DNA of 13,648 bases from Planctomycetota bacterium (GTDB lineage Bacteria > Planctomycetota > B15-G4 > JADJEK01), in assembly GCA_016795255.1 (NCBI GenBank), contig JAEUIB010000014.1, forward strand, positions 1 to 13,648. Direction: 5' to 3'. The notes below the pieces were generated by a model. It ran no database searches. It was not told where the DNA came from and saw nothing but the letters and a program-made list of their open reading frames with translations. Made by a program: the position numbers and the translations under genes. This document shows, piece by piece, positions 6,311-13,648 of the stretch. Each line of letters begins with the position of its first letter. Position 1 is the stretch's first letter.

Positions 6311-9300
6311 ATGAAGCACGCCCCATCCTTCTCCCTGCTTTCACCGTTCTCGCCCGTTGCGAAGACGATCGCGGTCGCCGCGCTGACGATGCTCGGTTCG
6401 TTCTCGCTCGCGCAAGCGGCCGTGACGAGCAAGGGCATCCTCGACGGCACGATCAAGTCCGAGGACTTCGCGTCGCGCGCGATCAACGCCGACCGCTTCA
6501 CGCTCGACGTGATCACGTCGGCCGAGATCGCGGCGGGCGCCATCGGCTCGTCCGAACTCGCGGACGACTCGGTCGACACCGCGGCTCTGCAAGACGACGC
6601 CGTCACCAGCGCGAAGATCGCCGACGGAACGCTCGACATGGCCGACTTCGGGTTCGACTTCACGGCGACGGAGCTCGGTGCGAGCTCGGTCGGCGCGACC
6701 GAACTCGCGGACGGCGCCGTCGACGCCGGCGCGATGCAGACCGGCAGCGTGACGTCGGCGAAGATCGTCGACGGCACGGTCGTCGCGGCGGACATCGCTG
6801 CGGCGACGCTGACGAACTCGCTGTTCGTCACCGACACGCTGACCGCCGGCAACCTCGCGGCGAACGCCGCGGCGTCGTCGGAAGTCGCGGACTCGGCGGC
6901 CGACACCGGCGCGTTCCAGGCCGGTTCGGTGACCTCGTCGAAGTTCACGTTCGCCGACACGCTGACGGACGCGCACTTCGGCGCCGACGCGCTGACGGCG
7001 AGCTCGCTCGCTGCCGGCTCGGTCGGGTCGAGTGAACTCGCCGACGCCGCCGTCGACACCGCCGCCATCCAGAACGCCGCGGTCACGGCCGTGAAGACGT
7101 CGCTCACCGACGTCCTCACCGACGCGCACTTCGGCGCCGACGCGCTGTCCTCCGGCTCGTTCGCCGCCGACTCGGTCGGCTCGGACGAGTTGGCCGACGG
7201 CTCGGTCGACACCGCCGCCGTCCAGAACGGCGCGGTGACGACCGCGAAGCTCGCGGCGAACACGCTGAGCGCGACCGACTTCGCGTCGAACACGCTCGGC
7301 AACGCGTCGTTCACCGACGACGCGCTGACGGCCGGCTCGCTCGCAGCGAATTCGGTCGGTTCGTCCGAGCTCGCGAACGACGCGGTCGACACCGCCGCCA
7401 TCGACGACGACGCCGTCACGACGGCGAAGTTCGGCGCGGCTGCGGTCACGGCAGCGAAGTTGTCGGTCGCCGATGCGCTCGACGACGTCCAGTTCGCGAA
7501 CGACGGACTCGGCGCGACGTCGCTGGCCGCCGGCGCCGTCACGGCGTCGGAGCTCGCGAACGACGCGGTCGACACCGCCGCCGTCCAGGACGGCGCGGTC
7601 ACCAGCGCGAAGCTGTCGGTCGCCGATGCTCTCGGTGACGCGCAGATCGTCGACGACGCGATCGGCGCGTCGTCGCTGGCGGCCAACGCGGTCGACGCGT
7701 CGGAACTCGCGAACGGCGCGGTCGACACCGCCGCCATCGACGACGACGCCGTCACGACGGCGAAGATCGTCGCGGGCACGATCGTGGCGTCCGATTTCGC
7801 CGCCGACACGCTCGGCGACGGCTCGTTCACGAACGACGGTTTGACGGCGGGTTCGCTCGCCGCGAACTCGGCTGCGGCGAGCGAGCTCGCCGACGACGCG
7901 GTCGACACCGCGGCGGTTCAGGACGACGCCGTGGACAGCACGCTGCTGGCGGACGGCGCGGTCACGGCCGCGAAGTTCGCGAGCGACGTCCTCGGCGACG
8001 GTCAGGTCGGCGCCGACGCGTTGAGCGGCAGCTCGCTGGCACCGGATTCGGTCGCTGCGTCGGAACTCGCGGACAACGCGGTCGACACCGCCGCGATCGC
8101 GGACGGCGCGGTCACGCTCGACAAGATCGCGACCCCGACGTTCGACGACACCGACTTCGTCGACGACACCATCCTCGCGCGCGGCCTTGGCCCGGGCGCG
8201 GTCGGTGCGTCGGAGTTGTCCGACACGACGGTCGGCACGGCGAAGATGCAAGACGGCGCGGTGACTTCGGCGAAGATCGCGGCCGGCGCCGTGACGATCG
8301 CCAAGTTCGGCAGCGACCTCGGCGACGCCGACTTCACCGACGACGGTTTGACCGCGGGTTCGCTCGCGGCGAACTCGGTCGGTTCGGCGGAGCTCGCGAA
8401 CGACGCGGTCGACACCGCGGCGGTCGCGGACGGTGCGGTGACCTCGGCGAAAGTGGCTCTCGATTCGGTCGTCGACGGCAACTTCGCCGCCAACGCGCTG
8501 ACGACGAGCTCGCTCGACGCCGACTCGGTCGAGTCGTCGGAACTCGCGGACAGCTCGGTCGACACGGCCGCGCTGGTCGCGAACGTCGTCGACACCGACA
8601 AGCTGCGCGACGCTTCGGTCCGCTCCTCCGACATCGACGAAACCGATGCGGAGTGGGTCGCGACCGGCTTCAACCACGGTCTGCGCATCGGCCAGATGAC
8701 GGTGTCGGGTCGCCGCATGTCGAGCTCGGGCGGCATGTCCGTCCTGCTCGACGCCGACGACGACGACGTCGACTCGGGCACGACCGCGGCGTGGCAAGTG
8801 CGTCACGCTCCCGACTCGGGTCTGTTGCGCGTTCGCGAGAACGGCAACCTCGAGACGAAGGGCACCACGCTCGCCGGCTCGATGACGTTCGACATCGCCG
8901 AGTACTTCCCGGCCGAAGGCACGCTGGAGCCCGGTGACGTCGTCGTCGCGATCGAACACGCGACGATGCCCGGCGCCGTGGCGAAGAGCGCTCGCGCGCT
9001 CGACCGCGCGGTGGTCGGCATCGTGACCGACAAGCCGGGCATCGTGCTCGGCGGCGGTTTCAGCGAAGAGCTGTTCTTCCCCGAGCGCGTCGAAGCGGCG
9101 CGTGCGGCGGAGGCGGCCGGCGATCGCGCGACGGCGACGCAGATCCGCAGCGAGATCGAACAGGATCTCGCGGAGCTGCCGCGCGCGGCGATCGCGCTGC
9201 GTGGTCGCGTGAAGGTGAAGGTCAGCGGCGAGAACGGCCCGATCCAGGTCGGCGATCGTCTGACGACGTCGAGCCTGCCGGGTCACGCCGCGCGCCTGGC

Positions 9301-9397
9301 GCCCGGCGGCGACACGCGGGGCTTGGTGGTCGGGAAGGCGCTCGAGAGCTTCTCGGGCGAGTCCGGCACCGTGCTCGTGCTCGTCGGCGTGAACTGA
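6311..9397 (+). CDS. Secreted decapeptide-repeat fibre-like protein, paralogue 2
   Basis: 1028 residues from ATG 6311, with GGAG 9 nt upstream. An in-frame GTG at 6281 lies inside the hairpin and is unlikely as a start. The signal peptide has a long n-region, then a hydrophobic core (TIAVAALTMLGSFSLAQA) with probable cleavage near residue 37. The mature N-terminus (VTSKGILDGTIKSEDFASRA) matches that of the first protein (VTSSNIKNGTIKSVDIASRT). Residues about 38-768 carry the same decapeptide repeat but with more drift: occasional 9- or 11-residue units, and frequent phenylalanine at the third position (AKFGA, TDFAS, ASFTD). Residues about 769-1028 match the C-terminal module of the neighbour: DIAEYFP (861-867), LEPGDVVV, KPGIVLGGGFSEELFFPE, ELPRAAIAL, RVKVKVSGENGPIQVGD (from 966) and TVLVLVG near the end. 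The two are clear duplicates, lie 73 nt apart and are probably co-transcribed, perhaps forming a heteromeric fibre. Confidence 0.9.
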   Translation: MKHAPSFSLLSPFSPVAKTIAVAALTMLGSFSLAQAAVTSKGILDGTIKSEDFASRAINADRFTLDVITSAEIAAGAIGSSELADDSVDTAALQDDAVTSAKIADGTLDMADFGFDFTATELGASSVGATELADGAVDAGAMQTGSVTSAKIVDGTVVAADIAAATLTNSLFVTDTLTAGNLAANAAASSEVADSAADTGAFQAGSVTSSKFTFADTLTDAHFGADALTASSLAAGSVGSSELADAAVDTAAIQNAAVTAVKTSLTDVLTDAHFGADALSSGSFAADSVGSDELADGSVDTAAVQNGAVTTAKLAANTLSATDFASNTLGNASFTDDALTAGSLAANSVGSSELANDAVDTAAIDDDAVTTAKFGAAAVTAAKLSVADALDDVQFANDGLGATSLAAGAVTASELANDAVDTAAVQDGAVTSAKLSVADALGDAQIVDDAIGASSLAANAVDASELANGAVDTAAIDDDAVTTAKIVAGTIVASDFAADTLGDGSFTNDGLTAGSLAANSAAASELADDAVDTAAVQDDAVDSTLLADGAVTAAKFASDVLGDGQVGADALSGSSLAPDSVAASELADNAVDTAAIADGAVTLDKIATPTFDDTDFVDDTILARGLGPGAVGASELSDTTVGTAKMQDGAVTSAKIAAGAVTIAKFGSDLGDADFTDDGLTAGSLAANSVGSAELANDAVDTAAVADGAVTSAKVALDSVVDGNFAANALTTSSLDADSVESSELADSSVDTAALVANVVDTDKLRDASVRSSDIDETDAEWVATGFNHGLRIGQMTVSGRRMSSSGGMSVLLDADDDDVDSGTTAAWQVRHAPDSGLLRVRENGNLETKGTTLAGSMTFDIAEYFPAEGTLEPGDVVVAIEHATMPGAVAKSARALDRAVVGIVTDKPGIVLGGGFSEELFFPERVEAARAAEAAGDRATATQIRSEIEQDLAELPRAAIALRGRVKVKVSGENGPIQVGDRLTTSSLPGHAARLAPGGDTRGLVVGKALESFSGESGTVLVLVGVN
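6420..8616 (+). repeat. Decapeptide-coding repeat region of the second fibre gene
   Basis: It encodes the same pattern as the first gene (SELADDSVDT, AALQDDAVTS, AKIADGT...), but spacing between successive SELAD-type blocks wanders (for example 49, 60 and 51 residues). Long near-identical DNA stretches are less obvious than in the first gene. This suggests an older or less homogenised array. Confidence 0.8.
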
Positions 9398-9407
9398 AGT
9401 CGTGAGC

Positions 9408-9484
9408 GGCAAGGCCTTTCGGCCAGCCTCACCGTGAATCGCGACCCGCGCAACGTCCGCTAGAGGCGGCGGTGCGCGGGTCGC
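9408..9484 (+). terminator. Two hairpins downstream of the second fibre gene
   Basis: A small hairpin (GGC..GGCC, TTTC, GGCC.GCC) spans 9408-9428. A larger one has the 12-bp perfect stem GCGACCCGCGCA (9441-9452) with TGCGCGGGTCGC (9473-9484), enclosing a smaller CCGC/GCGG stem. CTCATTTCG follows, which is a weak T-rich tail. Together they probably end or attenuate the fibre transcript before the M14 gene. No gene is seen in 9398-9568. Confidence 0.5.
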
Positions 9485-9568
9485 CTCATTTCGTCGCTCC
9501 GTCCGCGGCCTCCACGGTGTTCGTGGGATAGGTTTCGGACACACCTTCGATCGAGCATCCGGGACACC

Positions 9569-12043
9569 GTGTCGAACCTTCGGCGAGCCATCTTGGGGCT
9601 CGTGCCCCTCGCGATCCTGATCGGGCTGCTGGCGCTGCCCGCTCGACGGGGCGGCGTCGACATCGTCGAGGTTCGACTCCAAGGCGCCGCCGAACGCGAC
9701 CGACTGTTGCGGCAAGGTTTCGACGTCCTCGGTTCACGGTCGCGAGACGGACTCGAGCGCGACGACGTCGTGGTCCGGATCCTCGCCGACCAAGGCACCC
9801 GCGCGCGCCTGGCCGCTCTCGGATTCCGCGCGACCCAGCTCGCGCGCGACGTCGATCGGGCGCCGAAGGGCGTCGCGAGCTCGTTCGCGTCGACGCTGCC
9901 CGGCCCCCCCGGCTTCGGCCAATCGGCGATGGGCGGTTGTTACACGTTCGCCGAAGTCGGCGCGCTGCTCGACCAGTTCCGGTCGCAGTACCCGCACCTC
10001 GTCTCGGCGAAGCAGTCGATCGGCACGTCCGTCGAAGGCCGACCGATCCTCGCGGTGAAGATCTCCGATCATCCGGACGTCGCCGAGCCCGAACCGCGCG
10101 TGCTGTTCGACGCGCTGCACCACGCGCGCGAGCCCGCGTCGATGCAGGCGCTCGTGTGGTTCATGCACCACTTGCTGACGAGCTACGGCAGCGACGCGCG
10201 CATCACGTCGCTGGTCGACGAGCGCGAGCTGTGGTTCGTGCCGGTCGTGAATCCCGACGGCTACGTGTTCAACGAGGTCACGCATCCGGCGGGCGGCGGC
10301 CTGTGGCGCAAGAACCGGCGACCTGGCCCGGGCGGAACGATCGGCGTCGATCTCAATCGCAACTACGCGTACGCATGGGGCCAGGACGATCTGGGTTCGA
10401 GCCCGGATCCCGCCAGCGAGGTGTTCCGCGGCGCGAGCCCGACCTCGGAGCCCGAGACGATCGCCATGGACGCGTTCGTCGCGGCTCAACAGTTCGAAGT
10501 CGTCTGGAGCGTCCACGCTCACGGCGAGCTGCTGATGTTCCCGTTCGCCGCGTCGAACGATACGCCGCTGGCAGACGTCGGCTTGTACCGCGAGCACGGC
10601 GCGTGCTTCGCGGCCCACACCGACGATCGGATCGGCGCCGTGTCGAATCTGCTCGGGCTCGGCAACGGTTCGGCGCTGGACCATCACCACGTCGCGCACG
10701 GCGCGATGTCGTGGACTCCGGAAGTCGGCACCGGCTTCTGGCCGACGCCGAGCGAACTGTTCGCGACCGCGGTCGAACAGAGCGCCGTGATGCTGCGCGC
10801 CGCGGAGTTCGCGGGCAGTGCGATCGACGTGTTGGCGCTCGACGTCGTCGAGAATTCCGGCGACGGGGACGGCGTGCTCGAACCCGGCGAGACCGGCGAC
10901 GTCCTCGTCACGCTGCGCAACCGAGGTCTGCGCGCGGCGACGACGCCGATCGCCGTGACGCTCGCGTCGCTGGACGGTCACGTCGCGCCGACGAAGGGCA
11001 ACGGCACCGTGACGTCGCTCGCCGCGACGTCGTCGATGCAGACGCCGACCGGCCTGCTGCGCGTCGCGATCGCGCAGAACGCGCCGATCGGCGCACCCTT
11101 GGCGATGGCGCTGACGGTGACCACGGACGGATTCACGACGACGAGCCCGTGTTCGATCGTCGTCGGTCGCTCGCGGCGCTTGTTGTTCGACGACGTCGAA
11201 TCCGACTTGGGTTGGACGCGCGGAGTGCCGACCGACACGGCGACGACCGGCAAGTGGACGCGCGCCGACCCCAAGCCGATCGCGCAAGGAGCCGATCCGG
11301 CGCAGCCCGACCTCGACGCGACGCCGAGCCCGGGCAAGCTCTGCTTCGTCACCGGCAACGCCGGGAGCGCCGCCGGCCAGGACGACGTCGACGACGGCGT
11401 CACGACGCTGACGTCTCCTCGATTCGACCTCGCGCACGCGGTCGAACCGCGCCTCGAACTCTCGCGCTGGTACTGGTGCTCGAAGGCCGACGATCCGCTG
11501 CGCATCGAGCTGTCGAACGACGGCGGTTCGACGTACGTGACGCTCGAGTCCGCCGCCGCTCAAGCGCCGAGCTGGGAGCGCCGCACGTTCCGCATCGCCG
11601 ACTTCGTGACGCCGACCTCGTCGATGCGCGTCCGCATTCGCGCCGAGGACCCGTCGAACGATTCCGTGACCGAAGCGTTGATCGACGACTTCGAGATCGT
11701 CGATTACGGCGACGCCCCGCACGTCGGGATCATGGGTCGGGTCGCGCCGGGAACGCAGGCGGAGCTGCAGCTCGCGTCGACGGCGAACCAACCGCTGTTC
11801 CTGCTGTACGCACCGAACCCGGGTTCGTCGGTGATCCCCGGCGTCATCGGCACGCTCGGCCTCGACGCGTCGCAGCTCGTCGTGCTGCTCGCGGTCACGC
11901 AGACGTCCGACGGTTTCGTGCGACTGCCGATCGTGCTGCCCGCCGATCCGCAGCTCGTCGGCTGGTCCGCGTGGCTGCAAGCCGCCGAGATCACCGGCAC
12001 GCCGCGTCTCGGGGACGCCGTGAAGTTCGTCGTCGGAAACTGA
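9569..12043 (+). CDS. Secreted zinc carboxypeptidase-like peptidase (family M14) with C-terminal beta-rich domains
   Basis: 824 residues from a GTG at 9569. The Shine-Dalgarno is weak (GGGA), but a signal peptide follows at once (RRAILGLVPLAILIGLLALP). Residues about 30-115 look like a propeptide. Residues about 120-415 are the M14 catalytic domain: zinc ligands H185 and E188 in LHHAREPAS, H316 in SVHAHGELL, substrate-binding N263/R264 in GVDLNRNY, NPDGY at 228-232, and catalytic E385 in SWTPEVGTGF. The loop that usually carries the substrate tyrosine reads LGLGNGSALDHHH and has no clear tyrosine. Residues about 420-530 are a CARDB-like beta domain (DGVLEPGETGDVLVTLRNRG). Residues about 535-712 look like a jelly-roll domain (DDVESDLGW ... 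ALIDDFEIVDY). Residues about 720-824 are a final small beta domain. It should remove C-terminal residues from peptides outside the cytoplasm. A link to processing of the neighbouring fibre proteins is conjecture. Confidence 0.93.
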   Translation: MSNLRRAILGLVPLAILIGLLALPARRGGVDIVEVRLQGAAERDRLLRQGFDVLGSRSRDGLERDDVVVRILADQGTRARLAALGFRATQLARDVDRAPKGVASSFASTLPGPPGFGQSAMGGCYTFAEVGALLDQFRSQYPHLVSAKQSIGTSVEGRPILAVKISDHPDVAEPEPRVLFDALHHAREPASMQALVWFMHHLLTSYGSDARITSLVDERELWFVPVVNPDGYVFNEVTHPAGGGLWRKNRRPGPGGTIGVDLNRNYAYAWGQDDLGSSPDPASEVFRGASPTSEPETIAMDAFVAAQQFEVVWSVHAHGELLMFPFAASNDTPLADVGLYREHGACFAAHTDDRIGAVSNLLGLGNGSALDHHHVAHGAMSWTPEVGTGFWPTPSELFATAVEQSAVMLRAAEFAGSAIDVLALDVVENSGDGDGVLEPGETGDVLVTLRNRGLRAATTPIAVTLASLDGHVAPTKGNGTVTSLAATSSMQTPTGLLRVAIAQNAPIGAPLAMALTVTTDGFTTTSPCSIVVGRSRRLLFDDVESDLGWTRGVPTDTATTGKWTRADPKPIAQGADPAQPDLDATPSPGKLCFVTGNAGSAAGQDDVDDGVTTLTSPRFDLAHAVEPRLELSRWYWCSKADDPLRIELSNDGGSTYVTLESAAAQAPSWERRTFRIADFVTPTSSMRVRIRAEDPSNDSVTEALIDDFEIVDYGDAPHVGIMGRVAPGTQAELQLASTANQPLFLLYAPNPGSSVIPGVIGTLGLDASQLVVLLAVTQTSDGFVRLPIVLPADPQLVGWSAWLQAAEITGTPRLGDAVKFVVGN

Positions 12044-12105
12044 ACACGACCGTCGAGGCTGGCGTCGACCAGGCCTCCGTCGAGTCGCCTGCGACCTCAC
12101 CGAAC

Positions 12106-12142
12106 AAAAAAACGGGCCGCGTGGAGACCCCACGCGGCCCGT
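12106..12142 (-). terminator. Strong intrinsic terminator between convergent genes
   Basis: ACGGGCCGCGTGG (12112-12124) pairs perfectly with CCACGCGGCCCGT (12130-12142) around a 5-nt loop. On the minus strand the hairpin is followed by seven T residues (12112-12106 read backwards), giving a classical rho-independent terminator facing the htrA-like gene. On the plus strand it lies 68 nt past the M14 stop and may also stop that transcript, though its tail there (CATCTCTCTCG) is poor. The rest of 12044-12364 shows no supported gene. Confidence 0.8.
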
Positions 12143-12337
12143 CATCTCTCTCGTCCCTTGTGTCCCTTCGCGGGTCCTTGAAGACCCGGCGATGCCTGGC
12201 TCGCTTCACCCCCGAGCTCGAAGCGAATCAGGAACCGCCCCTCACGACTTCGTTCGGAGTCAGGCCGGGACCGCCGTTCAGCGATCCGTCGGGAGTTTGG
12301 ATCGGCAGCGTGTCGCGCGGAACTTGACGGTCCGTGG

Positions 12338-12364
12338 AAAAAACCGTCGGCCGCGCGCGCGACG
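12338..12364 (-). terminator. Weak terminator directly after the htrA-like gene
   Basis: On the minus strand, immediately after the TAA stop, CGTCG (12364-12360) can pair with CGACG (12349-12345) around a GC-rich loop. One base later come six T residues (12343-12338). The stem is short, so it may be a leaky first terminator backed up by the stronger one at 12106-12142. Confidence 0.35.
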
Positions 12365-13492
12365 TTACGCCGGTGGCATCGACAGCGTGACTTCGGCCTC
12401 GCGCTCTTCGTAGTCGCGCGCCGAGAAGCGCAGGAACTTCACCTTGACCGCGTCGCCCGCCTGCTTGTTCTGCAGGATCTTGAACAGGTCCCAGCGCGTG
12501 CGCACCGGCTCGCCGTCGATCTCGGTGATCACGTCGCCGAGCAGCGTGCGATTGCCGGCCTGGCGGAAGCCGACGATGCCCGCACGCTCGGCGCCGGCGC
12601 CCGACGTGACGTTGCGCACCATGACGCCTTCCTTGCGGATCTGATACAGCAACGACGCGATGCGACCGTTCTCCTCGGAGTCGACCAACGTGACGCCGAG
12701 CTGCGGCCGGCGGACCTGACCGAACGCGACGATGTCGGGCACGACGCGATTGATGATGTCGACCGGCACCGCGAACCCGATGCCCGAGCTCTGCTTCGCT
12801 CCGGGCGCGAAGATCGACGTGTTCATGCCGATCAGGCGTCCCGAGCTGTCGAGCAACGGCCCGCCGGAATTACCCGGGTTGATCGCGGCGTCGGTCTGGA
12901 TCACTTCGTCGATCTTGTTGCCGGCGATGCCGACGATCGATCGACCGATCGCGGAGACGATGCCCGTCGTCATCGTGTAGTCGAAACCGAACGGGTTGCC
13001 GATCGCGAACACCTTCTGTCCGACTTGCAGATCCGAGCTCGTGCCGATCTTGATCGCGCGCAGCTTCGACGCCGGCGCATCGATCTTCAGCACGGCGATG
13101 TCGTTCTCGGGAGAGCCGCCGATGACGCGCGCGTCGTACTGGCTGCGGTCATGCAGCGTCACGACCAGCGAGTTCGCGCCGTTGATCACGTGGAAGTTCG
13201 TGACGATGTGTCCCGCCTCGTCCCACATGAAGCCGGAGCCTTCGCCCGCGGCCTCCTGCGTCGCGAAGAACCCGGACACCGTCTGCTTCGTGACGATGTA
13301 GACGACCGACGGCGCGGTCTCGCTGAACACCGTGATGTTGCGCTGCTCGTCGGCGTCGAACCCCTCGGCGGTCGCGACAGGCCGCGGACTGGCGACGGCC
13401 GGTTGGGCCAGGTCGCCGAGCATCGGCAACACGAACGACCCGAACAGCACGCCCAACGCGATCGAGAACAGCAGTCCGGTCACGCGATTCAT
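12365..13492 (-). CDS. Membrane-anchored HtrA/DegS-type serine protease with one PDZ domain
   Basis: 375 residues. The ATG at 13492 has a perfect AGGAGG (13499-13504) 6 nt upstream. An N-terminal hydrophobic segment (residues about 5-25, GLLFSIALGVLFGSFVLPML) fits a signal anchor, so the protease should face the periplasm. The S1C trypsin-like domain spans about 50-250 with the triad H101 (VTNFHV), D131 (ENDIAVLKID) and S209 (NPGNSGGPL). A single PDZ domain spans about 262-372 (LGDVITEIDGEPV near 318-330). One PDZ plus an N-terminal anchor matches DegS/HhoA-like members rather than two-PDZ DegP. The family degrades or regulates misfolded envelope proteins. It points away from the upstream edge of the window and converges on the M14 gene. 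About 155 nt upstream contain no other gene. Confidence 0.96.
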   Translation of the reverse strand: MNRVTGLLFSIALGVLFGSFVLPMLGDLAQPAVASPRPVATAEGFDADEQRNITVFSETAPSVVYIVTKQTVSGFFATQEAAGEGSGFMWDEAGHIVTNFHVINGANSLVVTLHDRSQYDARVIGGSPENDIAVLKIDAPASKLRAIKIGTSSDLQVGQKVFAIGNPFGFDYTMTTGIVSAIGRSIVGIAGNKIDEVIQTDAAINPGNSGGPLLDSSGRLIGMNTSIFAPGAKQSSGIGFAVPVDIINRVVPDIVAFGQVRRPQLGVTLVDSEENGRIASLLYQIRKEGVMVRNVTSGAGAERAGIVGFRQAGNRTLLGDVITEIDGEPVRTRWDLFKILQNKQAGDAVKVKFLRFSARDYEEREAEVTLSMPPA

Positions 13493-13648
13493 GACTCGCC
13501 TCCTCGCAACCTCGTGATGTCTCGGCCCATGCGCAACTCGAGCCTCGTCCGGCGCCCGGGCGATCCTATCGGTGCCGGACCTTCGTCGGTCACCGACAGG
13601 CTCGACCTGGCACGTGCAGACGTACGGCGACGAGCCTTCCGGCGTTTC

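Noticed and set aside
2473..7908. 1811-codon open frame on the minus strand across the first fibre gene and part of the second
   Set aside because: It is antisense to repeat genes whose restricted GC-rich codons avoid stops on the other strand. The translation is low-complexity (S/A/V or R/D/G rich), changes character midway and crosses real gene boundaries.
6341..9715. 1124-codon minus-strand open frame over the second fibre gene
   Set aside because: Arginine, aspartate and valine-rich shadow translation of the repeat array, with no domain or signal; it overlaps two better-supported genes.
9734..12327. Open frames of about 800 codons on both strands over the M14 gene
   Set aside because: Arginine-rich shadows. 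The M14 frame has full catalytic motifs, a signal peptide and recognisable domains.
12228..12366. Minus-strand frame after the htrA-like gene ending in a protein-like stretch (TLPIQTPDGSLNGGPGL)
   Set aside because: GC3 and residue content look coding, but there is no ATG, GTG or TTG in frame between the htrA-like stop and this stretch, and the htrA-like protein already ends normally after its PDZ domain. A frameshift remnant is possible but not supported.
13505..13648. Possible sigma-70 promoter upstream of the htrA-like gene (minus-strand TAGGAT at 13568-13563)
   Set aside because: The only -35-like hexamer nearby (GTGACC) is 19 nt away and weak, so it is not distinguishable from chance in GC-rich DNA.

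Overview
This GC-rich window reads like a chromosomal segment of an environmental Gram-negative bacterium, most likely a planctomycete-like lineage. The lineage call is inference. It rests on the secreted multi-domain M14 peptidase with beta-sandwich C-terminal modules, the large repeat-built exported proteins and the strong GC bias at third codon positions. No rRNA, tRNA, CRISPR array or recognised insertion sequence is visible.

Layout. (1) 3-1559, minus strand: a conserved protein of unknown function with a C-terminal winged-helix-like region. Its family is one I recall as widespread and often multicopy, so it may belong to a mobile element. (2) 1640-1850: four perfect or imperfect palindromes packed upstream of that gene. 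(3) 1889-2668, minus strand: a small exported protein ending in a TPR-like segment. (4) 2669-3021: a divergent intergenic region with a plus-strand terminator-like hairpin in the leader of the next gene. (5) 3022-6237 and 6311-9397, plus strand: two tandem paralogous secreted fibre-like proteins (1071 and 1028 residues) built from a decapeptide repeat and sharing a C-terminal module of about 260 residues. (6) 9569-12043, plus strand: a secreted zinc carboxypeptidase-like M14 peptidase with C-terminal beta-rich domains. (7) 12044-12364: a convergent intergenic region with terminators. (8) 12365-13492, minus strand: a membrane-anchored HtrA/DegS-type serine protease with one PDZ domain.

How it fits together. 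The two fibre genes lie 73 nt apart and are probably co-expressed. The M14 gene follows 171 nt later behind a hairpin and may have its own transcript. Five of the six genes encode proteins predicted to act outside the cytoplasm or at its membrane. A shared role in an exported or surface structure is plausible but not shown.

The most unusual part is the fibre pair. It has a strict 10-residue repeat, with units quantised at 150 or 180 nt in the first gene, some nearly identical at DNA level, and a phenylalanine-enriched, less regular version in the second. The palindrome cluster at 1640-1850 is the main unexplained non-coding structure.
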